Position numbers and translations under genes: made by a program. From assembly GCA_015847255.1 (NCBI GenBank), contig JADLZK010000232.1:62001-126000 (forward strand): a DNA stretch of 64,000 nucleotides, given 5' to 3'. Under the pieces are notes generated by a model. That model had not been told where the DNA came from and ran no database searches. It worked only from the letters and a program-made list of their open reading frames with translations. This stretch comes from Hyparrhenia diplandra. Lineage: Eukaryota > Streptophyta > Magnoliopsida > Poales > Poaceae. Shown in pieces: positions 34,269 to 46,560 of this stretch (within the stretch, counting starts at the first letter, position 1; the number at the start of each line of letters is the position of its first letter).

Positions 34269-35426
34269 CAGTTGGGCCGATATACTAGGAGGAAAAAGTT
34301 TCAGGGAAAATATCTTCCTCCCCTGTACATTACTCCTAAGACGGGGCATCACAGCGGAACGAGTTCCAAAGCTAATATGCCCCTGTGCTTATTCTGTCCA
34401 GGCAGGCTTCTCTTAACATTGAGTAGTCCATAGCTGTCAGAGCAACTCTGCTCCTGCTTTCTTTTCTTCTGTGTGCTGACACTGTGTGTGAATTTTGTCT
34501 GTCGGTTTTCTGAATTCTTGCTCTTGTGCTTATTCCAGCTCTTGGAACCTCGAACAGCATCGATGCGTCCGTTGATAAGACAATAATGCCTCGCAAAGGA
34601 GTATCTAGGTAGCTAGAGATATTCTTTTGTTGCATAATAGAGCTGACAAGATGCTGGTAGGGTACATCACTTCATCTTTAGTGGCCTAATCAGCATAACA
34701 ACATGGATCACACCTCGGTTAAATCATGCATCTGCCTACACAGGGTGAGCTAATTGCTTAATTCGACTAGGAAAATGGGCTACACGTAATCGCAACACGA
34801 GAGAAGTGACAAGCGGCGCCGAGAATTGATGCCGCCTTGCTTTTGTTTGATCAAGCCCTAGTCCACTCTTGGCTGAAGCCTGAAGATATATATACTATCT
34901 GAATCTCTATTTCAAGTGAACAATGGTCAGATTATTAAAGAACAGTGTCTGCCACAGCAATGAACAATGGATTACTATAAAATTATTATGATTCTTTCGG
35001 CTAGAGATTTGTCGCCATTACGCCCACTAATCAGGAAACTTAAATGAAAAGCTCCTCTTTTTGACCATTGGCCTGCTCCTGTCTATGATATTTTTCAGGG
35101 ACCCTGCCTTGTCTCATGGCTCCCACATTCATGTTTCGCCAGGTTAGATAGTACTAGTATTCATTTTAGATAAGTCTCAGCAGTGCCGGCCACGCTTTTC
35201 CCCTTAATCTCTGTCAGTGCAGGAATTATGCTTTTGTCAACTTTAAGCGCCAGCCATTGATGTCTAATTGCATATCGCCCATCATAATCATTGTGCACGT
35301 CGCTCACTTGAAAACCTCCCTTTAGTTCGGTCGGTAATGACAGATTGGTTGCGATCCATGGCCCATGGATTTATCTTGAAATGATGAGAGATGGATTGTG
35401 TATATATCATATATATATGCGCGTAA
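34269..35426. other. Intergenic
   Basis: AT-rich, no gene or recognisable element. TA-rich microsatellite-like sequence at about 35399-35420. Confidence 0.35.
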
Positions 35427-35786
35427 CGTACGATATGGTTCTCTAGTTAGGAAAGCGGTGGAAAGGACTGGATAACATACAGCCTTTGCTGATGGTCCGG
35501 TCATTCTGTGCTTGCAGAGGACCATGTTTAAGTCCCATCTTTACGTAAAGGAAAAAGAGAGAATATGTTTTCAGTTTGGTGCTAGTCATTTACAAACCGA
35601 ACAATAATGTACAGTTGGACCTCTGCAATGCAGGTTCGTCCTTATTAAGGCAGGTTCGTCCTTATTAACAAGGTCCTCTCCAAGCACACAATCACCGTAC
35701 GATATGGTTCTCTAGTTAGGAAAGCTGTGGAAAGGACTGGATCATACAGCCTTTGCTGATGGTCCGGTCATTGTGTGCTTGCAGAG
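35427..35786. repeat. Direct repeat, two ~92 bp copies
   Basis: Copy 1 is 35427-35519 and copy 2 is 35696-35786; they share CGTACGATATGGTTCTCTAG through GGTCCGGTCATT to GTGCTTGCAGAG with only a few differences. Between them GCAGGTTCGTCCTTATTAA is itself doubled (about 35632 and 35650). An inverted relative (GTCCTTGTTAATAAGGAC) follows at about 35823-35840. Confidence 0.85.
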
Positions 35787-35840
35787 AACCTGCGTTTCTG
35801 ATGTAAAAAATGGTGAAGGTTAGTCCTTGTTAATAAGGAC

Positions 35841-37560
35841 GATAACCTGCCAAGGACATCTGATGCACTACCAGTGCTACTGGAGCAATGGTAGCATCCG
35901 AAACTATCCTGCAATTTCTGATATGGGAGCAAGTATTCCGTGGGCGGTAAAAATCGAACAACAATCTTGCTAGTTGCTAGTAGTTTTTAGTTCTCCGGAT
36001 AGGGATAAAGCTACTACTTTCTTGATAAAGTTTTCCCCCGTCCTTCTCCTAATATTCTCTTGTCTGTGCGTGAGACGTGAGCTTGCTGAATGCTGAAAGA
36101 ATATGAAAAATGCTTTACTTTCCCAGTAAGTAACTCTACCAAATGCTTGAAGGTAACCAAACCCACTCTCAATAAGCCTGAACAACGAGTGCCGGGCAGG
36201 GCATTGCAGGAATCAGATCTGAACGCAAAGCCAGATTTCAGAGGAAAAGCCATTGGATGCTTTTGAAGGAACACAAGTACTTGGTTGTGTGTCGATCAGC
36301 AGGGCTCATACGAAGCACTGGAACTCCGAAGAGCTGTAACTCGAGGAATAAAGTCCATATTGTGTCCCAAAAGCTGATAGAGAATGACTGGGAATATATA
36401 TCGAAAAGCAAGAAATACTCTGCATGCTTGCTGCTGAAGTTGCCCTCACGAAACAGCTGCAGTCTGTGAAAGGCAGGGGTGAAACAAGAGCAGCAGCCAG
36501 GCTTCAGTGTGTGTTTCGTTCTCTGCCAAACTGAAGCACTTGCATCGTTGCATGATCATGATCAGAGACCAGAGTTGAGTGAATGTTTCAGACTTTCAGT
36601 TGACACCTCCTGAACTGGCATTCTGCTTTTTACTAGTATTAGGAGGACAAGATGCGATTTTTCTTGAGGCGATGCGGTGCAAATATATGCTGGGAATGGG
36701 AATATTTTTTTTGCTAGAATTCTATGTGCTGGGACTGGTGGGAATATTAGCAAGATGGTAATTATGCTCATTCTTATCTTCAGACGTCGTGGAAACCATG
36801 CATGGAGTAGTAGCTAGGTATAAGCCACTTGCACGACCAGCTGATTCGATGTAATAAACCAGATAAAAAGCTTAAGATGCAGATAGACAGACAGATCACC
36901 ACCGCACCCGATCTCAAGTTGCTCGAATCTGTGGGAACAAGACGAGCAAGTGACTAAGTTTCCACTAGCAACGCACCACTTGCACTGCATGATCCATCTG
37001 CAATGCAAGATGTCTCCCCATAGCGGAGCTAGCTTGGTAGGCGCTACTACTAGGAGAGAACAGAATCCATTCCTTATCCAGAATCCGCTTCGTTCACCTC
37101 GGAGCTGAACGGGACGCATGGCCACCGAGCAGTGAGCCAGTGACGGCATGGCCGTCGCCGTGGATTGATCGGCCGGCCGGGCCGATGGAGCCGGCGGGCG
37201 GCTGTCCGTCGATCGAGCAGCAGCAGACACGGCGAGACAGGGGGATGCACAGCAACGTACGTGTGTGGTCCGCATAGCTTCTAATTTAGCTCTGGAATTT
37301 TACAGGATGCCGGCAGCAGGGGCGTGAGATTATTCGCGGCGCACTGGGCGCGACCGCGAACGAACCTCCACGGTGCATGCGGCGCTTTTTATTATCTTCC
37401 CCGTACGTCTCAGTCCGCGGGTGCGATTCCTAGCTTGGCTACTCTACTCGCCCACGGGAGGGAGGGAAGAAGCGGGTTCGGTGGTCGAGGAATTGGTCGA
37501 CGGGGCATGAGTGATGTGGCTGTGGGCAAGCAAAGAAGAAGACGATCACGCCTGCCACGT
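35841..37560. other. Intergenic
   Basis: No gene supported. Open frames at 36814-37275 (-) and 37324-37941 (+) are GC-composition artefacts without domain, promoter or splice support. Confidence 0.4.
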
Positions 37561-38657
37561 CATCAAATTCTCTATCTTGTTTGCCTGTCTGCGAGCACCA
37601 CGTCATTAAATTCGGTAATGCTGTGTTTCGGACGTCCGAAAGCCGCAAAATGTTTTGGAGGATTCAAAGTACGGCCCAACTCATTTACTTCCCTGCTTTT
37701 TTGCTCGCTGCTTTTACGGCTCCACCCTCTCATCTCTCCCTCCCTCCGCTCTCTTTCTTTCTTCTCCCTCTCTGTCGGCGCCTCTAGCGCCACGGAGGCG
37801 AAAGCACGTCCACCACCCTGGGTGGAGCAGCGGCAGCAGCGCCGAGTGCCTGAATCACACCCGACGTGCGTGAGGGCGGCATCGACGGCGCATCGCAAGG
37901 GCATCCACCAGCCGGGAGGAGAATCTTCAGCAGACAGCTGATTCGGGGTCCCCAAATCCAGCGAGTGCCTCACTCTTTGGGCCGGATCGGGGGCCTCACG
38001 CCGACGGTGATCTGCACCACCTACCGTGCCCTCGGGGCGATGGATCCTATATGGTGGGCCCCTCATATGGTGGATCGAGGAACGGCGTTGGCGACAACAG
38101 ACAACCCGAGATCTAGGCGCAAGCCCTCCTCCTCTTCCGTTTTTGGGTTGTTGCAACAATGTTTTTGTGGTGTTGCAATGGTTGTTTTGTATTGTTGTAT
38201 CCTCCTCCTCTATGGATTTGAGCCTCCTCCTCCTGCGGACTGAGCTATCCTCCACCACACTTTTGGATCGGATCCGAGAAACACACGTAGGTTTTGTGGA
38301 ACTTCATTTGCACTAGGATTTTGTTTGATGTTTCATCGAGCAATGTTTCTTTTGTTTCATTAGATTTTCTCCGATGTTGCTTGACGAGGTTTTGTTGCCG
38401 TAAGCTCTTTGTGACTTTCATCAAGCATATTTCTTTTGTTTCATTAGATTTTGCAACCGTTGATTTCTGATTTTGCATTACTAGTGCTTGAGGTCTTGCA
38501 ATATCTATTTCTTGTTTGTTGCAAATGTTTTTTGCTCGATGTTGTAGTTGATGTTTTTGAATGGACGTTGCATATGTTTCCCACATATGCTGCAACAATA
38601 TGTTCTAAATGTTTTATTTGTTTCAAACTTATGTTGTAAGGGTTTTACTTAGATGTT

Positions 38658-39955
38658 TGTCGGCGTTCCGAGGACCGAGGGGTGCCTCGGGTGCCGGCAA
38701 TAAAGAATTTCTAGGCCGTGTGCCTCCTCCCCCAATGGCGTGGCGCAAGATGGACACGGACACGGGCGGGTTTATCCCGGTTCGGGCCAACGGGCCCTAC
38801 GTCCGGCGGGTGGTGTCTGCTTCGTGTTACCTCGCGCTCAAAGGAGAGCTTGTAGTAGGGGTTACAAAGCGTGAGGGAGAGAAAGCTGGTCTCAAGCCCC
38901 ACGATCGTGGTAGTGGTGGTGGTGGGAGTTTTCTCTCGCCCGATTCGGTCGGGATCCCCCGCTAATGGGGCATTACTCCCCTTTTATAGGAGGAAGAGGT
39001 AGGTAATGTTTACATATGTGGGTGCCTAGGTGGCTAATTCCGAGGCTATACTTGTTGCATGTGCGTGGCGAGGGTTGGTTGGCTTGGATGTCGTTTGATG
39101 AAGACACGCGTCTTGATCCGATGGCGGGGCGTGCCGTTCCTCGGTGTGGCCCCGAGGGTGTGAGGCGTCCCTCACGGTCGCATGGCGGCGGCCCTAGGGA
39201 CGCGGTTGCGGCGTGTCATGAGCGAGGGTCCGCCCAACGTGGCGTCTTGGCTGTGTTTCGGGAAATGAACGAGTGTTGTCCTGGTTTCCCGTGGTCGGGC
39301 GGCGTAATATGTCACCGGTTCGGCTTTTGTGTCCCATCGTCGGATTTGGGAAGTGATAGCGCAGGCCGATTTGAATGGGCGTGTCATGGCCGCCTCGCGG
39401 CGTCTGCCGTGTGACCGCATTAAATGCCGGTTGTTTCCCTTCCTTTAGACGGAACCTCCCATACCCAGGGTGGGCGACCACCGGGTGAGTGGTTAGGGCC
39501 ACCTCGCCCGAGGATGGAGAGCCGGGTCTCCCTCGGGCGAGGCGGAGATTTTGCGGCGAGGGTGGTGAGCTAGGCCACCCTCGGGCGAGGTGGAGATTTC
39601 GTCAGGCGGTGAGCTAGGCCACCCTCGGGCGCGACGGAGATTGGGGCCGAGTCCCGAGCCCCGGGTTGGTGATGACATGGAGCGCTGGTTCTCCGTCTTG
39701 TAAAGGCCCCCGACCTTGTCCTTCGAGCATAGCGAGCTCCCGGTCGACGTCCCGCCGTGGCGACTCCCGGTGGAGCCACTCGTGGGCGGCCCGGCCTTCA
39801 TGCATGCGCCGTGGCTCCTTGGCTGGTCCGTCGCCCGTTGGGCTGTCCTTCTAAGTGGGATGATGGCGGGGCTAGGTTTTACCGGGCCCCCGATGGGCCG
39901 GCAGATTCTCGTTGTTTGGAGAATGTCTCGGGGCCCAATATTTAGGTCCCCGACA
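38658..39955 (-). repeat. 3' LTR
   Basis: 1,298 bases. On the minus strand it begins TGTCGGGGACC (39955) and ends CGCCGACA (38658), the usual TG...CA form. A minus-strand TATA box (CTATAAAAGGGG) lies at about 38988-38979. It differs from the 5' LTR mainly by scattered one- to three-base gaps. Confidence 0.92.
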
Positions 39956-39972
39956 GTAGCCCCCGGAGTGTG
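39956..39972 (-). other. Polypurine tract
   Basis: Minus-strand CCACACTCCGGGGGCTAC immediately precedes the 3' LTR, the place where second-strand synthesis is primed. CGGGGGCTAC before TGTCGGGG is common in grass gypsy elements of this kind. Confidence 0.6.
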
Positions 39973-41018
39973 GACTCGCGGGGGTTGTGCCGCTCACGCC
40001 GCCTTGTTTTTCTCGGGGTGGTTCGTCTACAATGGGTGCGCTTGGCGCACTTCCGGGCGGTAACAGCCCCGAGGCCTCGAATGGAATGGCGGATTCCTTC
40101 GAGGTCTTTTATACCGCGCACGGGCAAGGTAAAAACAGACTCTTAAATTGCGCTTGTTTGTGCGGAGTCTGTTTGTTTTTTACGTGGGCGGCCCGAGGCC
40201 CGCGCTATATGCGCAAGGTCGCCCCGTGCTTCCTCGACTTTGAGTATACGCTCCCTGTGCCGCCCTCCCGAAGGGAGGAGGGGAGACGTGCCACAATGCC
40301 CTAAGAAGCGAATGTGACACGCTCCAGGTGAGCGTTAGAAGCGGTCGGTTTAAGCGGGGTGCCCGTGCCCTCGCCGGAGCAAGGGTCGGCCTGTGTGATC
40401 TAGGATTCACCCCATGAGAACCTACGGACCGTTAGCGAGATCTCGGGTTTGACAGGTCAACCCGAGGGCTGTGAGGCCTCCCACGGATGGGACATCTCTA
40501 TAAACAAAGACCGCGGGTCTTAAACACGTTCAGGAAATCCAGGCCCCGGAGGGGCCCGTATAGCGGTTGTGCATTTCCATCCTGTCCCCTGGGCTCGGGT
40601 TATCCCGAGGCGACCGTAGAAACCCCATGGGGCCCATCCGCAACCTACGGAATGTAAGGTGCACGTTGACGCGGCGTCACCGAGGCTCGTTTGGCCCCCG
40701 TCGGAGGCGGAACCGTCAACGGATCGACTTTTTGCCTGTGGTTAGGTCGGGCGCTGGCCGGATATGGATGGCCGGGCGGTTTTACCCCGAATGGAAGACG
40801 GGGCGTCTTTTGCCGCAGCGCGAGGGCGTGGCGGTTCCAGTCCGATGGGACGTGGCCCCGCGGACTCTTGTCGTGGGCGTGTCGAGCGCCGTCAAGGTGC
40901 ATTAATGCTCATCGATTTGCGGCTCCCACGCCGAGCCGCTGGATGAGCGGTTCCGTTCCATCGTGGGCGTCCATTCGTGGCGCCGTTCGTTTGCTCCAGG
41001 CGGTTTGCCTTCCTTCCC

Positions 41019-41026
41019 TATAAATA
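41019..41026 (+). promoter_or_regulatory. TATA box of the retrotransposon antisense gene
   Basis: CCCTATAAATATGGGG on the plus strand, opposite to the element's own transcription. It lies about 190 bases upstream of an ATG at 41210 that begins the antisense ORF region, so that gene appears to have its own core promoter. Confidence 0.55.
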
Positions 41027-41209
41027 TGGGGGTCGGGGGCGGCGGATAGTTGCTCCTTTGTTCTTGCCATCTTCTTTCTTGCCTTCTTGCTGCAGCAATT
41101 AGGAGATAGAAAGAAAGATAGGAGAGATTAAGGGAGAAATCCACTTGCCTTGTGCTCGTGTGAACGGTGTTGCCGGCGATCCGCCGTTCCTCGCCCCTCC
41201 CGCTCGTCC

Positions 41210-44200
41210 ATGGCGCAATACGTGGTGGCGACAACACGAGGGAGGTGCTCGATGCCGCGGCCGTGGCGAGAACGACGCAGCGGAAGAAAAGCTTCGCCGC
41301 CTTGTCGAGGAAGGGCTTCTTCGCCCTCGCACCAATGCCGAGCGGCCGGTGGAGGTGGATAGCCGGATTGGACCGAGGAGGAGCCTAACCCTCCCGATGG
41401 CTACGTGGTGAGCCCGATCGATCTTCACCGGCGTGGGTTCGGGATGCCGGGGCGGTTTATCCGCGATCCTTCATTACTACGACATTGAGCTTCACCATCC
41501 GCCCCGAACTTCGGTCTCCTGTGCCGCCATCTTTGTCACCCTCGCGGAGGGATTCCCGAGGATCGAGCCGCATTGGGACCTTTGGTTGTGGTTTTTAAGG
41601 CGGACCTTACCCTTTGCCGGTGGCGAAGGGTGCGCCGCGGAGGGCGTTGCGTTGGTGGTTGCGGCTCCCGCCCGATCAGAGCAGCCGAGGCCGGTACATC
41701 CTTTCAGCTCACCTCCTCCAACAAGGGGTGGCAGGACCCGATGGTTCTACCTCCGCAGCGATGGGAACGCTTCCTCGCGCACACCGGCGCGTTCTCAAGC
41801 AGCGTCAGGATAAGTGGTTTAGGGTCCCCCTCGGCGGATCATCTCGGTTGGAGGGCTCGAGGCGCGATCCTGGCCTCGAGATGGGGTGTGAACGCGCGGC
41901 CGTGGTCGCGCGCCTTTCATCGGCGTCGGGTGTTGCCATTGATGGCTCGCCCTTTGCTCATGTCGATGACCTCCCCTTCTTTGGTCTTGAAGAGTCTCGG
42001 ATGTCCTCCCCTACGCTTCCACCGATGCTTTGGCCAAGAGGGTGAAGGGAGGCATTGGGGTCCAATACCCCGTCCGAGATCCCGGGAGATCCCTATGCCC
42101 CGCAGGTGGGTACATATCCTTGGTAAGTGCCTTTTGGCCGGCGTTCTTGCATTGTCTTATTGTCACCTTCTTTGCGCGCCGCGGTGGTTCTTACTCCGTC
42201 TTCTCGCGGGGTCGTTTGAATTATCCGACTCTCCTCCGCCCGTGCCCAATCGGATGCCGCGGCCGGCGGGCGAACCGTCTTTCGAACGGCGAGAGAGCAC
42301 ACGGGCGTCGAAGAAGGAGGAAGAAGAAGAAGAACGTGGCCCGTGCCAACCGGGCCGGGCCCGGCCGGCGGGCGGGTCGGTCGCTCGATACCCGACCACC
42401 GAGGGAGGGACGGGACGGGGAAGGACGAGTTCGTCATGAACTCGTCGGACGATGATGGGGGCTCGTATTGATCGGGGCCCTTTGGTTGCCGAGGCCACTC
42501 GGGACTTCGCTATGAGCCCGAGCCCGAGGCGTCGGGTTCTTGGGCCCGGCGCGCCAGAGTTCCTCGCCGAGGCCCGGGGCCACCGGTGGCTCGGGGTTTA
42601 CCCGATGTGGGTCACGGCACTACATGGCGAGGCTCGGCGGGATGAGCCGACACCTCCCGGCGTGGGTACCTCGCCGCAAAGGCGCTTGGTTCGAGGTGAG
42701 GAACCGGTGACCCCGTCCGGAACAGGCTTCCGGCGTATGGAAACCGTGGAGGAGATGGCCTGATCGCGTCAAGTCGCGACGCCCAGTCGCGATCTTCCGC
42801 GCCCGGCCACACCGGGCGATCCCTCGGGCCTCGTGAGTCCCTTCGTGTTTTCCATAGTTAGTTTTTTTGGTATTTTTGGCTTCTTTTCGATGCGTTCTTG
42901 ACTTGAGAAACGAGGGGCCCCCACTCTGTCCTTGCATCCCAAGAAGGCCCTCAAGGCGATGGCGCAGTCTCGGCCGGGCCCAGAGTAGGGTCGTCTCACC
43001 AAGACGTCGTCCCTCCCGCGTTGGGCTCCCCCGTGGTGTTAGCCCCCGAACCTCGGGGAGGGGTCGGCCCGAGCCGGACGGCCGAGATCTCTCCCGTGGT
43101 GGTACAAGCCCATGGCGGTGATGGCGGGTCGTCCACCCGGCCGATGGTGATCGACTTGGAGGGCTCTACTGGGCCGCGCGATGCCGCCGGCGCCGGGGAC
43201 TCACGACGAGGCCGCCCGCCCCGAGGAGCCAAGCTCCTTCGTCCGGGAGTTTCGGGGAGCTCTTCGAGGCGGCGGAGACGAGGGCCCCGCTTGGCCGCTC
43301 CCGCGATCCAGGGGCTCATGAGGCGTACAACCCCCGACTTCCCGCTTCTCCATGCGCCCGGCTTGAGCGTGGCTCTTGGCGGCGCCGTCTTCGGCAATGG
43401 TGAGGGCGGTGCCCGTGGTCATTTAATGAGGGACCCTGGACTTCTATTGGTCTGGGTCCCCGAGCTGCTTGGGGAGTTACGGTGGAGGCGATGTTTCCTC
43501 CGAGCCGACCCCTGGGGCGGTCCCCCGACCTTGGGTGACGCGTGCGGGGTCCGGCCGTGGTGATCGGCGATCATCCCGAGGTCTTGGCGTGGAAAACTCA
43601 TGAGCGGATCCGCCAGTGGGCATGACCTTGGCGTAAGATTGGCGACGCATTGACCACGCAGCGTCGTGGAGGCCGACGGTGAGTGTCTTGGCCGCTATTC
43701 CCCGCTTTACCGTCTTTGTGTATGCGCCGTAATCCGGTGTCCACGATTTGCGAGTCTCCGACGAATTCGCCCGAAAGTGAAGTCCGAGCTCCTTCGCCGG
43801 AACGTTCAATTGGAACACCGGGCGGACGCTGGTGAAGAGATCCGTGAGCGAGGCGGCCCATTACTTTGCCCTTGCGAGGGGAGTCTCGGTGATGCAGGAG
43901 CTTTGGCGGCGAGCTCGTCAGAGGCCAGTCCGAGGCCGACAAGATGGCGGCTGAGATGGCTCGAGATGAGCCAAGGTTTGAGGACCTTCCGGGCGATCCC
44001 TCCGGGCCTCGAGGGAGGCCCATGGCGAGGGACCGATCCGGGAGGAGGCGAGGAGGCGGGCGGAGATGTGCGACGCCTGAATACCCCATCGGGAGCGGGT
44101 GTCCAAGGGGAAACCCTTAGGAAGGGAAAAGGACCGGCCCACAAGTCGCTCGCGGAGGAGCACAACGTGATGCTGGGCTGGCAGCTGAAGTGCCAAGGTA

Positions 44201-44735
44201 CGTCTTCTCCCTTGGTAAGTTTTACTGCCTTTGATCGCTTCATCTTGCTGATATCACCTTGGTGCCTGTCGCCAGAGGCGGAAAAGGTCCGGACCGAGGC
44301 CGTGGAGACCGCGGCTACGCCGCCAAGCTGGCCGGAGGCAGAGCGTAAGTCGAAACCAGAGCTAGAAGAGGCCCCGCTCGGACTTCATCCGCCGGCGGAC
44401 AACTGGGAGGTTGGGCCTCGGCTCGCTAGCCGCTTTGAGCGCCGTGGGCGCTTCCTCGTGTCTCGAGCTCGAGCGCTTCCGGATCGGGCGTGCGGGACGT
44501 GTATGGCGGTGTTCGCATTTCGGGGTGGGCGCCCGAGGTACTGAACAATGTCGCGGGTGGCTTCTTCCTTGGCTCCGACGACGAGGACGAGGGCCGACCT
44601 CGCCGAGAAGGCCGTTGGCGATGCCGCCAGACCAAGGAGTTGTACGACTCCGTGGATGGTGCCGCAACGCACCGGCCCCTCTCTTTGAAGATGAGGTGTG
44701 CCCTCCGTATTCCCCATAGAGTCAAGCTATGAGGC
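41210..44735 (+). pseudogene. Antisense accessory ORF of the retrotransposon ('putative gypsy type transposon' family), broken
   Basis: Conserved blocks lie in alternating frames: MAQYVVATTRGR (41210), YYDIELHHPPRTSVSCAAIF then EPHWDLWLWFL (about 41475-41610), TSSNKGWQD (about 41713), FHRRRVLPLMARPL (about 41915), RVKGGIGVQYPV and GYISLVSAFWPAFLHCL (42036-42155). A polyampholytic region (SKKEEEEEE, about 42310), a long low-complexity middle and an acidic C-terminal block (GGFFLGSDDEDEG, about 44555) follow. This matches the plant family annotated as 'putative gypsy type transposon' (also called Transposase_28) found antisense in TAT-lineage elements; its function is not known. Numerous small indels interrupt it. 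Confidence 0.7.
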
Positions 44736-45461
44736 GGACACGGAGATCTTGGGATGCCGTCTCCGAGGATGCGCCGATGGCCCCGACGTTTGCTCCAGGA
44801 TGCTACCGCCGAGGATGTTGCCTCCGCAGATGTAAACCGTGACGCCGATCGTGAAGCCTTGGTGGACGAGGCTCAAATGCGCCCACGATCTCCCTTGTAT
44901 GAAAAGTCAAGTGTGTAAGAGAAGTATGCATAAACAATGGTGCTACCCGAGGCACAGGACCTAGGCGGGTGCGTTTATGATTGTGTTGCGTCTCTCGAAC
45001 TTCGTTTATGTGTGGCCGGGTCGCTTGCTTTCTCCGCCGCGAGATAGTGAGCATGGGTGCCAGGGCGATCCGCACGGGTGCCAGGGGCGATCCGTTTAGC
45101 TCGGCTACCTCACTTAGGATTTGTCGTGCAGCGACCTTCGCAACTTAAACGATCGATCCGAGTGCGCAGGAGAACTTTTTCTTTGAAGAAAAAGTTTGAA
45201 AAAGAAAGAGGAGGGGGTCCGAGGGGGTCCCCCGTGTAGCCCCCGAGGAGTTTTAGTCTTGTGCTGGACGAGGCTAAGACTCCCTTAAGGTAAGCACAAG
45301 AAGCTTCTCTTCGTAAAAGATGTAAATCTTTTATTGAGCGAAAAAGAGCATAAGTGTTTGACTTCTAGTGCGAGGTTAAGGGTAAAAGCGGCGTAGGCCG
45401 TTCTATGTTCCAGCGTTGGAGTAGACTTCACCCTTCGTTTTTCGGCTTGTAGGTTAGGGCC
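44736..45461. other. Spacer between the antisense gene and pol
   Basis: The antisense gene (+) and the pol gene (-) run convergently here. AT-richer sequence (44890-45390) including AAAAGTTTGAAAAAGAAAG probably contains the 3' end of the antisense transcript. No ORF of interest. Confidence 0.4.
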
Positions 45462-46560
45462 TTAGTATTTCGGGCGATGAAATATGGCCCTTCCCAATGT
45501 GGCGTGAGCTTGTGACGCCCCTTTGTTATCTTGTTTGCCCCGAGTGCACGGGTCATTGACTTGGAACTCCCGAGGCTTGACGCCAGGCGTGATCTTTGCC
45601 GAAGAGCTTGTTGGTATCTTGCTGAATTCGTGGCGCGACGTCTCGGGCCTCGTCAACTTGGTCGATGGAATCTTGCCTTGCATCTTTGGTTGCCATGCTT
45701 TCGGTGTAGGCTCGCGGCACAGGGGACCCATATTCAATGTCCGTGGGCAAGATCGCCTCGGCTTCATAGACTAGAAAGAATGGGGTGAAGCCCGTGGCTC
45801 GGCTTTTGTTATTCGAAGGCTCCATAGAACCGACGGTAGCTCCCCGTACCACCTCTTCCCGTCTTGGTTCACCGATTGAAGATCCTTGGCTTGAGGCCTT
45901 GTAAGATCATGCTATTGGCACGCTCCACCGACCGCTGGTCTTCGGGTGGGCTACGCCGACGTGTCAACCCGGATGCCGTAGTTATCACAAAAGTCGAGGA
46001 ACTTTTTTCCCACGAAGTTGGTTCCGTTATCCATGATGATGGAGTTCGGGACTCCAAAACGGGAAATGATGTTCGTAAAGAACTTTACCGTTTCCTCCGT
46101 CCGAGGGTTCTGACTGCTCGGGCTTGATCCACTTGGAGAACTTGTCGATGGTGACTAGGACATGAGTGTGTCCTCCAGCGCCCCTTTCGGGGACCGATCA
46201 TATCGAGCCCCCCATACCGCAAATGGCCATGTCGGAGGTATGGTGCAGGCTTGTGCCGGGCAGTGAGTCCCACGCGCGTAGAATTGGCACCCCTTGCGGG
46301 TGCGCCACGACTTCATTTGCATCCCGTGACGCCGAGGTCCGAGAAAAGCCCCATTGAAGACTTTACCGACTAGAGTCCTCGGGGTGGCATGATGGCCACA
46401 CTCCCTTGGTGGGTGTCTTCAAGCAAATCTTTGCCCTCCGCCGAGGGTATGCATCGCATGTATATTCGAGGCTCCTTTCTTTGTAGAGTTCTTTTTGTGC
46501 CCATTAGCGCAAAGGATTTTGCCCTTCGGGCCAACCGGGCGAAGCCTCGGTCTTATCCTG
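45462..46560 (-). pseudogene. Integrase region of the retrotransposon, broken
   Basis: C-terminal blocks ATGFTPFFLVYEAEAILPTD and SIDQVDEARDVA (45852-45553) are typical of plant gypsy integrases. Upstream, GLDMIGP (about 46190) and, in other frames, the DNGTNFVGKKF segment (about 46030) mark the catalytic core. Integrase inserts the cDNA into chromosomes. Frame changes are frequent, so no active protein is encoded. Confidence 0.75.

Noticed and set aside
37324..37941. A 205-codon plus-strand frame
   Set aside because: Spans the border of the older repeat, lacks domain and promoter, and overlaps equally long minus-strand frames.
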